Positions 9,888 to 18,960 of a DNA stretch of 64,000 bases are shown here, piece by piece. Source of the stretch: Ulvibacter sp. MAR_2010_11. Its GTDB lineage: Bacteria; Bacteroidota; Bacteroidia; Flavobacteriales; Flavobacteriaceae. Position 1 is the first letter of the stretch; the number at the start of each line of letters is the position of its first letter. The position numbers and the translations under genes are program-made. The DNA lies in assembly GCF_002813135.1 (NCBI RefSeq), contig NZ_PHTY01000001.1, forward strand, positions 2,103,501 to 2,167,500. The letters run 5' to 3'. The notes beneath the pieces are model-generated. The model was not told the origin of the DNA. It saw nothing but the letters and a program-made list of their open reading frames with translations, and ran no database searches.

Positions 9888-9978
9888 AGGGAGCGAAGAT
9901 ACAACTAATTCACATTTTTGAAAGAGCCGGCCAAATATTTGAAACAAGGAGCTTCAAGATTAAACTAAGGTTAATTCC

Positions 9979-10008
9979 TTGTTTTTGATTCTCAAATGTC
10001 TACTTTTG
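9979..10008 (+). promoter_or_regulatory. Bacteroidota promoter of ndk
   Basis: TTG at 9979-9981, a 19-bp spacer, then TACTTTTG at 10001-10008: an exact TTG-N19-TAnnTTTG match. The ndk start codon is 19 bp downstream, so the 5' leader must be very short. Confidence 0.75.
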
Positions 10009-10027
10009 CACAAAATTTTAAAAAACT

Positions 10028-10447
10028 ATGAGAACAGATAGAACGTTTACCATGTTAAAGCCTGATAGTGTTGAAAAAGGACACATTGGAGCCATTCTTG
10101 AAAAAATAAATTCGGCAGGTTTTAGAATCGTTGCCTTGAAATTAACCCAAATGACAACTGCCGATGCTAAAGCATTTTACGCAGTGCATAAGGAGCGTCC
10201 TTTTTTCGGGGAATTGGTAGAATACATGACAAGAGGTCCTATTGTTGCCGCAATTCTTGAAAAAGACAATGCTGTAAATGATTTCCGTACCTTGATCGGT
10301 GCAACTAATCCTGCAGATGCAGCTGAAGGTACCATTCGTAAATTATATGCAGCCTCTATTGGCGAAAATGCTGTACACGGAAGTGACAGCGATGAAAATG
10401 CAGCTATCGAAGGCGCTTTTCATTTTTCCGGAAGAGAAATGTTTTAG
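10028..10447 (+). CDS. ndk: nucleoside diphosphate kinase
   Basis: A 139-aa cytosolic enzyme that transfers the gamma phosphate between NTPs and NDPs through a phosphohistidine. Seen: [16 protein letters not shown] at the N-terminus, [20 protein letters not shown], and the active-site segment [13 protein letters not shown], whose His is the phosphorylated residue. Full length. A single gene between its own promoter and terminator. Confidence 0.98.
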   Translation: MRTDRTFTMLKPDSVEKGHIGAILEKINSAGFRIVALKLTQMTTADAKAFYAVHKERPFFGELVEYMTRGPIVAAILEKDNAVNDFRTLIGATNPADAAEGTIRKLYAASIGENAVHGSDSDENAAIEGAFHFSGREMF

Positions 10448-10469
10448 TAAAAGATATATGTATTAATTG

Positions 10470-10500
10470 AAAACCATCTGTGAAAACGGATGGTTTTTTT
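10470..10500 (+). terminator. intrinsic terminator of ndk
   Basis: Stem AAAACCATC / GATGGTTTT with a loop of about 10 nt followed by T7, 22 bp after the ndk stop. Confidence 0.85.
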
Positions 10501-10503
10501 ATT

Positions 10504-10664
10504 GAACTCATCTTGACTTTTTTGATTGAAGTGAAAATTGGCTATTTTGAGTCTGATTGAAGGTTTTTTTGAGTTGCATAGCAGAGCTACGGAAGGAAAA
10601 AAAGATAAAAAGCAGGCTTAAAAGAGCAATTTTTTAGCCAAATGGAAAAAGTCAAGACGAGTTC
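10504..10664. repeat. foldback (MITE-like) element
   Basis: A 161-bp element bounded by 19-bp inverted arms (10504-10522 and 10646-10664) that match at 18 of 19 positions (GAACTCATCTTGACTTTTT against GAACTCGTCTTGACTTTTT). Inner inverted pieces (TTGGCTA / TAGCCAA; T-rich against A-rich runs around GAGTTGCATAGCAGAGCTAC) let the whole segment fold on itself. No open frame. Its right arm ends 1 bp before the stop codon of the DUF721 gene. It fills the gap between ndk and that gene. Confidence 0.75.
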
Positions 10665-10665
10665 A

Positions 10666-10959
10666 TTACCTCAGAATTAGCTTTTTGATAAGATCTTTGC
10701 CCAATTCTTCATTTAATAAGCGTATTATTTTTTCCTTTCCGTAGGTTAATTCTTCACGTAATACCGAAGAACTTAATTGTACGTAGAGCGTGTCTCTATC
10801 CAATAGCACCTCGGTGGTATACTTACCAATGGGCTCGCCCAATACCTTAGCCCATGCCTCTTTTGCTGAAATTTTATCCAACCCTTTTTGAAGCTTATTG
10901 GAAGCCACAAAGTTTTTAAGCACATCTCCTATTGTATTTTCTCCGTCTCGCTTTGCCAT
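10666..10959 (-). CDS. DUF721 protein (DciA-like)
   Basis: A 97-aa small basic protein of the DUF721 family, whose characterised member DciA loads the replicative helicase. Seen: DVLKNFVASNKLQKGLDKI, KEAWAKVLGEPIGKYTTEV, and the beta-strand segment DTLYVQLSSSVLREELTY. Position downstream of recF on the same strand fits a replication role. The short form without extended termini is usual in Flavobacteriaceae. Function is inferred from family. Confidence 0.85.
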   Translation of the reverse strand: MAKRDGENTIGDVLKNFVASNKLQKGLDKISAKEAWAKVLGEPIGKYTTEVLLDRDTLYVQLSSSVLREELTYGKEKIIRLLNEELGKDLIKKLILR

Positions 10960-10970
10960 AATCGCTCGTG

Positions 10971-11396
10971 TTACTCTTTGCTAAAGGTAAAAGATTTAAA
11001 TCGGTCGTAGGTATATATTTTATCTTCTGAATTTTTAATGCGCAACATACTATCCTTTGCTATTAAAACTGTTTCTTTCCAACTGTCATACGGAGTTGTG
11101 TAATACAATCGCAGGCTGTCATCCTCAATTTTTAAACTGAATTTCTCGGCCGAAGCATTTGCGGCAAAACTCCCATCCAATCGCGGGGCTACCTTTTTCC
11201 GAACACCACTGTCTCCCGTCACCTCCATAAAGTCGATAAGCGTACTTATCCCGAAATCCTTCTTGGTGCCATCCGGCTGTGTAACACTTTTTATCTCCCA
11301 GTAGCCGTCAAGGTATTGTATTTGCTCATTGGGATCTTGTTTTGCACAGGAACCGCACACTAAAAATAGTATTAGGAAGTAAAAAAATGATTTCAT
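10971..11396 (-). CDS. predicted lipoprotein, lipocalin-like size
   Basis: A 141-aa lipoprotein (lipobox VCGSC at about residue 17, then AKQDPNEQ). The mature part starts with YLDGYWEIKSVTQPDGTKKDF, a pattern seen in small lipocalin-like Bacteroidota lipoproteins, and is otherwise beta-rich. No catalytic motif. It lies 11 bp before the DUF721 gene and 80 bp after recF on the same strand. Confidence 0.8.
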   Translation of the reverse strand: MKSFFYFLILFLVCGSCAKQDPNEQIQYLDGYWEIKSVTQPDGTKKDFGISTLIDFMEVTGDSGVRKKVAPRLDGSFAANASAEKFSLKIEDDSLRLYYTTPYDSWKETVLIAKDSMLRIKNSEDKIYTYDRFKSFTFSKE

Positions 11397-11427
11397 ATAG
11401 TATTGTAAAATAGATATATAGGTTAAA

Positions 11428-11462
11428 TTATTGCTTATTGCTTATTGCTTATTGCTTATTGC
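11428..11462. repeat. heptanucleotide tandem array (TTATTGC)x5
   Basis: Five perfect copies of TTATTGC followed by two copies of a variant (TCACCGC, TCACC). It fills most of the gap between the lipoprotein gene and the recF stop codon. Confidence 0.9.
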
Positions 11463-11476
11463 TCACCGCTCACCAA

Positions 11477-12556
11477 CTAAAGCTGAAACATCTTATACGT
11501 TTGATGCACTTTTTTAACCACTTCCTCGGTACGATCGGCATGCGTATCACTTATAAATAACTGCCCGAAATTTTCATTGTCTACCAAAGCGATTAACTGC
11601 ATCACCCTATTTTCGTCCAACTTGTCAAAAATGTCATCCAACAGCAAAATAGGAGTTACATTACTTTGTGCTTTTATAAAATCGAATTGCGCCAATTTTA
11701 ATGCAATGAGATACGATTTTTGCTGTCCCTGCGACCCGAACTTTTTGATGGGATGGCCTTCAATTTCAAAATGCAAATCGTCTTTATGAATTCCAAAATT
11801 GCTATACTGAGTGGCTTTGTCTTTTGCGAGATTTTCTTTTAGTAAGATCGATAATTCTTTCTCCAGCAACTGACTGCTATACACCAAGTTAACAGCTTCG
11901 TTTCCATCGCTAATCGATTGGTAGCGCTGCAAAAAGATGGGCAAAAACTCTTTCAAAAAGGCAGTGCGTTTGTTAAAAATTATAGTGCCATATGCACTTA
12001 GTTGTTCGTTGTAAATTTCGAGAGTATCCTTGGTAAAAGTATTGTTTTGCGCAAAATATTTTAAAAGTGAATTGCGCTGTAACAAGACCTTGTTGTAACT
12101 AATAAGTGTCTGTAAATAGGTAGCATCTCCTTGCGAAATGACACCGTCTATGAATTTTCTTCGGGTTTCACTGCCTTCAATTATAAGGTCGCGATCTGCC
12201 GGCGAGATAATAACCAGTGGTAAAAATCCAATGTGTTCGCTGAATTTTTCGTAGGGCTTGCCATTCCGCTTAATTATCTTTTTTTGTCCGCGTTTGGCAC
12301 TTACCACAACTTTTTCTTCCCTTTCAGATTTGTCGTAAATACCATCAATTACAAAGAATTCTTCACCGTGCTTAATATTCTGACTTGTAATAGGGTTGAA
12401 ATAGCTTTTTCCGAATGATAAATGATAGATTGCGTCCAGTACATTTGTCTTTCCTACGCCGTTAAAGCCCACAAAACAGTTTATTTTGGGGTCGAAGGTA
12501 AAAGCTTCAGATTCGAAATTTTTGTAGTTAAGAAGCGTAAGAGATTGTAAAAACAT
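11477..12556 (-). CDS. recF: DNA replication and repair protein RecF
   Basis: A 359-aa SMC-like ATPase that helps load RecA at gaps. Walker [13 protein letters not shown] (about residues 29-40), a [14 protein letters not shown] signature region and Walker [13 protein letters not shown] near 305 are all visible. Full length. Divergent from the TPR gene at 12706 across a 149-bp region, and upstream of the lipoprotein and DUF721 genes. Confidence 0.96.
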   Translation of the reverse strand: MFLQSLTLLNYKNFESEAFTFDPKINCFVGFNGVGKTNVLDAIYHLSFGKSYFNPITSQNIKHGEEFFVIDGIYDKSEREEKVVVSAKRGQKKIIKRNGKPYEKFSEHIGFLPLVIISPADRDLIIEGSETRRKFIDGVISQGDATYLQTLISYNKVLLQRNSLLKYFAQNNTFTKDTLEIYNEQLSAYGTIIFNKRTAFLKEFLPIFLQRYQSISDGNEAVNLVYSSQLLEKELSILLKENLAKDKATQYSNFGIHKDDLHFEIEGHPIKKFGSQGQQKSYLIALKLAQFDFIKAQSNVTPILLLDDIFDKLDENRVMQLIALVDNENFGQLFISDTHADRTEEVVKKVHQTYKMFQL

Positions 12557-12705
12557 GATAATGAAGCACTTGAAATTATTTACCCGATTTGAATCATTTC
12601 AGAAAAAAATCGGATTTAGTCTCCGCAAATTATTGAAAAATAAGGAATCTTTTCCCTTTTAAATTCTAATAAATATTTTATTTTTGCGCTTCAATAAACA
12701 AAACT

Positions 12706-13473
12706 ATGGCAACCTACAAGAAACGAGGTGGTAAACCTAAAACGAAAGCTGAAAAGCAATCACAATTAGAAGAGAACAGTACAACGGCCGAGGTATTTAA
12801 CACCTTGGATGAAGGAGCTTCCAGAACCGAAGCTTGGGTAGAGAAGAATCAGAAGTACATTCTAATTTTTATTGGTGCTGTCGCTGTTTGTGTGTTGGGC
12901 TATTTAGGATACCAACAGTTTATTCAAGAGCCTAAAGAAAGCGAAGCCATGAACGAAATGTTCCAGGCGCAGCAGTATTTTGAGCAGGCATTAACCGCTC
13001 CTGCCAAGGATTCTTTGTACAACTTGTCATTAAAAGGCGGTGAAGGAAAATACGGTTTTCTTGATGTAATCGATAATTACGGTGGTACTAAGGCAGGAAA
13101 TCTGGCCAATTACTACGCCGGAATGGCATATATAAATTTAGGTGAATACCAAAATGCCATCAATCATTTGGACGATTTTAAAAGTGACGATGTGATGTTG
13201 GGACCTTTGGCTAAAGGAGCAATTGGTGATGCTTTTGTACAATTAGGTCAGAATGAAGATGCATTAGGATATTACGAAAAGGCAGTGGCCCAGAGTGATA
13301 ATGATGTTACAGCTCCGCGTTTTTTGTTGAAAGCCGGTATTGTAGCTATGAACTTGAATAAGACAGATGTAGCTTTGAAGCATTTCAAAAGAATTGAGGA
13401 TGAATATGCCACGTCTCCCGAAGCAACCAAAGCACAACTCTATGTTGGGCAAGCCGAAGCAATGCAAAAATAA
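12706..13473 (+). CDS. membrane-anchored TPR protein (YfgM-like)
   Basis: A 255-aa protein: basic N-terminus with low complexity (about 1-40), one membrane helix (about 51-70, YILIFIGAVAVCVLGYLGYQ), then TPR-like repeats to the end (NLANYYAGMAYINLGEYQNA, GDAFVQLGQNEDALGYYEKA). Probably an inner-membrane protein with its TPR domain in the periplasm, like YfgM. TATTTTTG at 12679-12686 upstream fits a -7 box. Its stop overlaps the ribH start by 1 bp (ATAATGG), so the two are translationally coupled. Confidence 0.88.
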   Translation: MATYKKRGGKPKTKAEKQSQLEENSTTAEVFNTLDEGASRTEAWVEKNQKYILIFIGAVAVCVLGYLGYQQFIQEPKESEAMNEMFQAQQYFEQALTAPAKDSLYNLSLKGGEGKYGFLDVIDNYGGTKAGNLANYYAGMAYINLGEYQNAINHLDDFKSDDVMLGPLAKGAIGDAFVQLGQNEDALGYYEKAVAQSDNDVTAPRFLLKAGIVAMNLNKTDVALKHFKRIEDEYATSPEATKAQLYVGQAEAMQK

Positions 13474-13970
13474 TGGCAACCGAAAATAACAATTTATCGG
13501 TCTACGATAAAGCTACAATCCCAAACGCGAAAGATTTTCGGTTTGGGATTGTTGTTTCAGAGTGGAATCATAACATCACCGAAGGCATGTTTCAAGGTGC
13601 TTTCGATGCGTTAAAAGATTGCGGCGCCATCAACGATAATATTGTGCGATGGAATGTACCCGGAAGTTTCGAACTTATCTACGGGTGCAAACGTATGCAG
13701 TACAGTTATGATATGCTGGACGCGATTATTGCCATAGGAAGCGTAATACAAGGCGAAACCAAGCATTTCGATTATGTGTGTGAAGCCGTAGCTCAAGGGA
13801 TTAAAGACCTGAATGTGCAAGGGAATATTCCTGTAATCTTTTGTGTATTGACCGATAATAATCTGCAACAGGCTATTGACCGAAGCGGAGGCAAACACGG
13901 TAACAAAGGCACCGAGGCTGCAATCGCCGCCATAAAAATGGCACAACTGAGGAAGGAATCTAAGTTTTAA
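13473..13970 (+). CDS. ribH: 6,7-dimethyl-8-ribityllumazine synthase
   Basis: A 165-aa enzyme for the penultimate step of riboflavin synthesis, condensing 5-amino-6-ribitylaminouracil with dihydroxybutanone phosphate. Seen: FGIVVSEWNHNIT, NVPGSFELIYGCK, AIGSVIQGETKHFDYVC (with the catalytic His) and FCVLTDNNLQQAIDRSG. Full length; coupled to the upstream TPR gene. No FMN riboswitch is evident in front of the pair. Confidence 0.97.
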   Translation: MATENNNLSVYDKATIPNAKDFRFGIVVSEWNHNITEGMFQGAFDALKDCGAINDNIVRWNVPGSFELIYGCKRMQYSYDMLDAIIAIGSVIQGETKHFDYVCEAVAQGIKDLNVQGNIPVIFCVLTDNNLQQAIDRSGGKHGNKGTEAAIAAIKMAQLRKESKF

Positions 13971-14011
13971 AATTCCAAATTCCAAATTCCAAATTCTAAA
14001 TTCCAAATCCT
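13970..14011. repeat. heptanucleotide tandem array (AAATTCC)x5-6
   Basis: Six 7-bp units of AAATTCC, two of them changed by one or two bases, starting on the last base of the ribH stop codon. The rest of the 176-bp gap up to 14147 holds a -7-like TACATTTG at 14126-14133. Confidence 0.85.
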
Positions 14012-14146
14012 AAATTTATGGATTCTAACTGTCTAACGTTCCAAGAATCCAACAATCCAATTTAGGAACGATAATTGTTTATAAGAATGGAAGGCAATCT
14101 ACTACCAAAACTGCCGTATTTTAAGTACATTTGAAAACACGCAATT

Positions 14147-14437
14147 ATGGGAATTTTAAAAACACGCAAAAACAAGAAATTTAGCTACAACCCACGTTAC
14201 TACAAGAACGATGGCGAGGGTAGCCCCTACGAAATGAAGCACAAATTCGATGAATTTCGTTCGACTGTGGGTGCTAATCCGGGCTTAAAAGGCAAGTTTA
14301 AAAATGCATTCGAAGAGCTTCGGCAGTCTAAAAATGGGACAGCCAATAAACGACTGCTTCTTATCATTGCAATTTTAGTGTTTGTATTCCTTTACATTAT
14401 TGAATTCGATTTGTCTATATTTTTTCAGAAGTTATAA
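14147..14437 (+). CDS. small membrane protein of unknown function
   Basis: A 96-aa protein with a strongly basic N-terminus (MGILKTRKNKKFSYNPRYYK) and one C-terminal membrane helix (about 70-88, LLLIIAILVFVFLYIIEF). It resembles hypothetical proteins that sit beside mutL in Flavobacteriaceae, although I cannot name a family. Its stop overlaps the mutL start (TAATG), implying coupling. Topology suggests a tail-anchored cytosolic peptide. Confidence 0.8.
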   Translation: MGILKTRKNKKFSYNPRYYKNDGEGSPYEMKHKFDEFRSTVGANPGLKGKFKNAFEELRQSKNGTANKRLLLIIAILVFVFLYIIEFDLSIFFQKL

Positions 14438-16284
14438 TGACTGATATTATTCAGCTTTTACCGGATCATGTTGCCAACCAAATAGCGGCCGGAGAGGTCG
14501 TTCAACGCCCTGCTTCCGTTGTGAAGGAACTGCTGGAAAACGCTATCGATGCAGGAGCCACCCAAGTTACATTGCTTATAAAAGACGCCGGAAAAACATT
14601 GGTTCAGGTAACCGATAACGGGAGCGGAATGAGCATGACCGATGCACGGCTGTGCTTTGAACGTCATGCAACTTCCAAAATTAAATCGGCTGAAGATCTT
14701 TTCAACCTACATACAAAAGGATTTCGTGGTGAAGCTTTGGCTTCGATCGCTGCGATTGCCCATGTAGAGTTAAAAACCAGAACCGAAGCTTCAGAAGTAG
14801 GCACAAAAATCACCATAGAAGGTAGTGAGGTGACTTCTCAAGAAGCGGCTGTGGTGCCTAAAGGCACGACCATTTCAGTAAAAAATCTGTTTTACAACAT
14901 TCCTGCAAGACGCAATTTTTTAAAGAGCAATCCTGTAGAAACGCGTCATATTATTGATGAATTTCATCGTGTGGCACTCGCACATCCACAAGTTGCTTTT
15001 ATTATGCTTAACAACGGCAGTGATGTATTTAATCTTCCCCTAAGTAATTCGCGTCAACGCATTGTAAACATCTTCGGAAATAAAACCAACGAAAAGCTGG
15101 TACCCGTTGAAGAATCTACGGAAATCGTACAAGTAAAAGGCTTTGTACTCAAACCTCAATTTGCCAAGAAGGGCAGGGGAGAACAGTTCTTTTTTGTGAA
15201 CGACCGTTTTATTAAAAGCCCGTATTTGCACCATGCTGTAAGTTCGGCTTTTGAAGGGCTCTTTAAAGATGGAATGCAACCCGGTTACTTCCTGTTTTTG
15301 GAAGTAGATACTAAATCCATCGATATTAACATTCACCCAACCAAAACCGAAATTAAATTCGACGATGAGCATGCTATTTACGCCATGCTTAGGGCGACTG
15401 TAAAACATAGTTTGGGGCAATTCAGTATTGCACCGGTACTCGATTTTAATAAGGATAGCGGTTTCGACACGCCTTACGAGTACAGCAAGAAATCGCCGGT
15501 GGCACCCAGTATTGAGGTAGATCGAAATTTCAATCCGTTTCAGAAGGAAGCAAAACAGGGAAATATTGCTTTTCCATACAAACGTGAAAAGTCGCCTGCC
15601 TGGGAATCGCTATATGTGGGACTGAAGCAGGACGTAGGAATTGCATCTTCAGACCTGGATAATATCGAATTTGAAAGTGAAGAAGTTACCGGCCGCCTTT
15701 TTGAAGCCGAAGCTGAAGCCACAGGACAGATTACCTTTCAATTACATAATAAATACATTATTAGTCCTATAAAAAGCGGGATGATGGTGATTCATCAACA
15801 TTTGGCGCATCAACGTGTTTTGTACGAAGAATTACTGAAAAATATTACGGTACAGGAAGCAGTAAGTCAGCAGTTGTTGTTTCCGTTGTTACTTCAATTT
15901 ACGAAGCAAGATATTGAAATAATAAAAAAAGTTAGGGAGCAACTGGAGCATACAGGCTTTATATTTACCAAAATGGAAGCGGAACAGTTGGAGATTAGCG
16001 GCATTCCCGTGAGTATTATTGAGAGCAAGGCCGAAAGTGTTTTGGAGCAATTAATTAACGATATCAAAGAAGAAGTGCCCGATGCAGGCTATAGTCAGAA
16101 CGACTTATTAGCAAAATCCATGGCCAAAAGCATGGCAGTGAAAACCGGGACAGCACTCAACAGGGCAGAGCAGGAGCATTTGGTAAATCAGCTTTTTGCC
16201 TGTAAAGAACCGAGTGTATCGCCAAACAACAAACCAATTCTGGTTACATTTGATGTAACAGATTTTGATAAAAAATTTATGTAA
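14437..16284 (+). CDS. mutL: DNA mismatch repair protein MutL
   Basis: A 615-aa GHKL ATPase that links MutS to downstream repair steps. N-terminal motifs are intact: KELLENAIDAGAT, VTDNGSGM, TKGFRGEALASIAA, and INIHPTKTEIKFDD near residue 300. The C-terminal dimerisation domain is present, but the DQHA-x2-E endonuclease motif reads HQHLAHQR, lacking the Asp and Glu ligands, so MutL nicking activity looks doubtful. Overlaps the previous gene by 1 bp and is followed directly by a rhomboid gene. Confidence 0.96.
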   Translation: MTDIIQLLPDHVANQIAAGEVVQRPASVVKELLENAIDAGATQVTLLIKDAGKTLVQVTDNGSGMSMTDARLCFERHATSKIKSAEDLFNLHTKGFRGEALASIAAIAHVELKTRTEASEVGTKITIEGSEVTSQEAAVVPKGTTISVKNLFYNIPARRNFLKSNPVETRHIIDEFHRVALAHPQVAFIMLNNGSDVFNLPLSNSRQRIVNIFGNKTNEKLVPVEESTEIVQVKGFVLKPQFAKKGRGEQFFFVNDRFIKSPYLHHAVSSAFEGLFKDGMQPGYFLFLEVDTKSIDINIHPTKTEIKFDDEHAIYAMLRATVKHSLGQFSIAPVLDFNKDSGFDTPYEYSKKSPVAPSIEVDRNFNPFQKEAKQGNIAFPYKREKSPAWESLYVGLKQDVGIASSDLDNIEFESEEVTGRLFEAEAEATGQITFQLHNKYIISPIKSGMMVIHQHLAHQRVLYEELLKNITVQEAVSQQLLFPLLLQFTKQDIEIIKKVREQLEHTGFIFTKMEAEQLEISGIPVSIIESKAESVLEQLINDIKEEVPDAGYSQNDLLAKSMAKSMAVKTGTALNRAEQEHLVNQLFACKEPSVSPNNKPILVTFDVTDFDKKFM

Positions 16285-17028
16285 ATGGGCAGGATTACCG
16301 AAACCATAAAAGTCTTAATTGTAATCAATGCAATTTTCTTCATAGGGACGCAGTTTCTTGGCGAATCTGCGTACCGCCTTTTCTCGTTGTATTATTTTGA
16401 AAGTCCAAATTTTCAGTATTGGCAACCCATTACTCACATGTTTATGCATGGTGGGTTCATGCATATTTTATTTAATATGTATGCTTTATGGGCTTTTGGT
16501 TCGCCTTTAGAGTTGCAATGGGGGAGAAATAAATTTCTGTTTTTTTACTTTTCTGCAGGACTTGGAGCGGCATTAATACACACACTTGTAAATTATTTTC
16601 ATTTTCACAGCGGATTTGAAGCTTTGGTACAAGCGGGAATGAGTGAAGGACAAATAATCCAAATTCTTACCTCGGGACAATATAATACTGCCATTCTAAA
16701 TTCTGTACCCCAAGAGACGATCCAAAGTTTGTATGATGCTTACAATACTCCCGCTGTAGGTGCTTCCGGTGCAGTTTATGGTGTTTTAGTGGCCTTTGGA
16801 TTGATGTATCCCAACGCCGAGCTCATGCTTATCTTTTTGCCAATTCCTATTAAAGCCAAGTATTTTATTCCGGCTTTATTGTTATTGGATTTGTTCTCGG
16901 GCGTTACCGGGTTTTCGTTGTTCGGACAGAACATCGCCAATTGGGCGCATATTGGAGGTGCACTATTCGGGTTTATTATGGCCTATTATTGGAAGAAAAA
17001 TAGTTTTGATAAACACCGTTGGAATTAA
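16285..17028 (+). CDS. rhomboid family intramembrane serine protease
   Basis: A 247-aa six-helix membrane protease. Seen: HMFMHGGFMHILFNMYALW (the conserved HxxxHxxxN region), the nucleophile in GASGAVYG, and the catalytic His in WAHIGGALFG. A loop of about 60 residues between helices (AGMSEGQIIQILTSGQY...) is longer than in minimal rhomboids. Starts right after the mutL stop and abuts a second rhomboid gene with no gap. Confidence 0.93.
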   Translation: MGRITETIKVLIVINAIFFIGTQFLGESAYRLFSLYYFESPNFQYWQPITHMFMHGGFMHILFNMYALWAFGSPLELQWGRNKFLFFYFSAGLGAALIHTLVNYFHFHSGFEALVQAGMSEGQIIQILTSGQYNTAILNSVPQETIQSLYDAYNTPAVGASGAVYGVLVAFGLMYPNAELMLIFLPIPIKAKYFIPALLLLDLFSGVTGFSLFGQNIANWAHIGGALFGFIMAYYWKKNSFDKHRWN

Positions 17029-17904
17029 ATGGAGGGAAAAAGTCTTACATATCAATTTAAAACTGCAGGAATCGTTATCAAATTGATAGTTATTAATCTG
17101 GCGGTTTTTCTGCTGGTTAATTTAACAGCCTTCCTTTTGGAAATTCCCAGAGAACAACTGGCACAGTGGTTCGTGTTACCGGATACCTTCGGCGAATTAA
17201 TAGTACAACCCTGGTCGTTTATTACGTATAGCTTTCTGCATTTCGGGTTTTGGCATCTTTTCTGGAACATGCTTTGGCTCTATTGGTTTGGAGGTTTTGT
17301 TCTAAATCTCTTCAACAGTAAACGATTTTTAACCATTTATCTGTTAGGAGCTATCAGCGGAGGACTTTACTATGTATTGGCATATAATTTCTTCCCGGTG
17401 TTTTCTACTACTACCGGTTATTTAATTGGGGCTTCAGCGGCTGTAAGAGCCATTGTCATTTTCATTGCGGCCTATAATCCCAATACCGAGGTCCGACTCA
17501 TTTTCTTTACCGTAAAGATATGGCATATCGGGGCTTTTGTAGTGTTACTGGATCTTATTCAGCTACCAACCTCGGGCAATGCCGGTGGATTGATTGCGCA
17601 TCTGGGAGGTGCTGTTTTTGGCTATGTTTATGCCATTCAACTTGCCAAAGGCAACGATATTGGGAAATGGTTTGAAAATGTTATGGAATGGTTTGAAAAT
17701 TTGTTTACCCCACGAACAAAAAAACCGTTTAAAAAGGTGCATCGAACAACACCAGCGGCTTCCGGGCGTTCTAATGCTAAGCCCGAAAAGACTAACAACC
17801 AAAAAAAGGTCGACACTATTCTCGATAAAATTGGGAAAAGCGGTTATGATAGTCTTACTAAAGCTGAAAAAGATTTTCTATTTAAAGCAGGTAAAGAAGA
17901 CTAA
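17029..17904 (+). CDS. second rhomboid family protease with C-terminal tail
   Basis: A 291-aa rhomboid: SFLHFGFWHLFWNMLWLYWFG, GASAAVRA around the nucleophile Ser (GASAA rather than GASGA) and IAHLGGAVFGY with the catalytic His. After the last helix comes a basic cytoplasmic tail of about 85 residues ending in a short helical module (VDTILDKIGKSGYDSLTKAE), typical of Flavobacteriaceae paralogues. It directly follows the first rhomboid and precedes the EEP gene by 4 bp, forming a compact operon. Confidence 0.92.
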   Translation: MEGKSLTYQFKTAGIVIKLIVINLAVFLLVNLTAFLLEIPREQLAQWFVLPDTFGELIVQPWSFITYSFLHFGFWHLFWNMLWLYWFGGFVLNLFNSKRFLTIYLLGAISGGLYYVLAYNFFPVFSTTTGYLIGASAAVRAIVIFIAAYNPNTEVRLIFFTVKIWHIGAFVVLLDLIQLPTSGNAGGLIAHLGGAVFGYVYAIQLAKGNDIGKWFENVMEWFENLFTPRTKKPFKKVHRTTPAASGRSNAKPEKTNNQKKVDTILDKIGKSGYDSLTKAEKDFLFKAGKED

Positions 17905-17908
17905 CAAA

Positions 17909-18958
17909 ATGCAATCGAAAAAATTGGGGTTTTTCAATAAATTGTTGTTTTGGGGTAACTCATTGGTAGTGTTTTTACTATTGATATCCTTTGTACTGCC
18001 TTATTTGCCACCCAAAAGTTTTCCTACACTTTCGTTGCTGAGCCTGGCAGTTTCTCCCTTGTTGCTGGTCAATATTTTATTTGCGCTCTATTGGCTGGTT
18101 CGCTGGAAGCGATTGGCTTTATTGTCGATTTTAGTTTTGACAATTGCGTATATTCACTTCAATCCGTTTATCGAAATTTCTTCGGAAGGAGATGCGTCTG
18201 AATACAACCATACATTGAACATATTAAGTTATAACGTACGATTGTTTAACGCTTATGAAAAAGAACCCTCAAAAGGAGTTTCAGAAACCATTTCGAAATT
18301 ACTGAAGGAAAACGATCCCGACATTGTATGCATTCAGGAATATTACCGTGGCAGCAACTTCGATTTTTCAGCATATCCGCATCAATACGTACATTTTAAG
18401 GATAGCAACAATAAATTAGGACACGCCATTCTTTCGAAATACCCTATCGTAAGTACAGGGGCATTCGATTTTGAGGATTCCAACAACAATACTATCTACG
18501 CAGATATTGTAAAAGGAGAGGATACACTGCGCATCTACAATTTGCACTTGCAATCGCTCGGAATCCTTCCGAATGTTGAATATCTGCAGGAGGGAAGTAC
18601 CGACAAGCTTCGAAAACGTATGTCCCGGGCATTTGTAAAACAGGAAAGTCAGATGGATGCCATCCTGGCTCATAAAATAAAATCGCCTCATCCTGTTATT
18701 ATTAGCGGGGATTTTAACAATACACCTTTTTCGTACGTCTATCGGAAAATGGCCAACAAGATGCACGATGCTTTTACGGAAAGAGGATCGGGTCTTGGAA
18801 CCACTTTTAAGTTTGATGGTTATCCCATGCGCATTGACTATATTTTAACTTCTGAAAGTTTCGATATTTTGTCTTTTGAAACGCTTAATGAATCCTTTTC
18901 CGATCATTATCCTATTCGGGCAAAAGTGAGTTGGGATCCAGTTTCCGAAACAAAGTAA
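17909..18958 (+). CDS. membrane-anchored endonuclease/exonuclease/phosphatase family protein
   Basis: A 349-aa protein with three N-terminal membrane helices (about 10-90) and an EEP domain: LNILSYNVRLFN, DIVCIQEYY (metal Glu), VIISGDFNNTP and FSDHYPIRAKV. The family covers nucleases and lipid or sugar phosphatases, so the substrate is open. The frame is open back to 17594 inside the rhomboid gene, but the start at 17909 (MQSKKLGFFNKLL), 4 bp after the rhomboid stop, gives the proper N-terminus. Convergent with wbqC. Confidence 0.9.
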   Translation: MQSKKLGFFNKLLFWGNSLVVFLLLISFVLPYLPPKSFPTLSLLSLAVSPLLLVNILFALYWLVRWKRLALLSILVLTIAYIHFNPFIEISSEGDASEYNHTLNILSYNVRLFNAYEKEPSKGVSETISKLLKENDPDIVCIQEYYRGSNFDFSAYPHQYVHFKDSNNKLGHAILSKYPIVSTGAFDFEDSNNNTIYADIVKGEDTLRIYNLHLQSLGILPNVEYLQEGSTDKLRKRMSRAFVKQESQMDAILAHKIKSPHPVIISGDFNNTPFSYVYRKMANKMHDAFTERGSGLGTTFKFDGYPMRIDYILTSESFDILSFETLNESFSDHYPIRAKVSWDPVSETK

Positions 18959-18960
18959 GT

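Noticed and set aside
13100-13472. FMN riboswitch controlling ribH
   Set aside because: ribH is translationally coupled to the upstream TPR gene and no conserved RFN element is seen before 12706.
17594-17908. Longer start for the EEP-family gene
   Set aside because: The extra 105 codons lie inside the rhomboid gene in another frame, while the ATG at 17909 directly follows the rhomboid stop and leads into a typical membrane helix.
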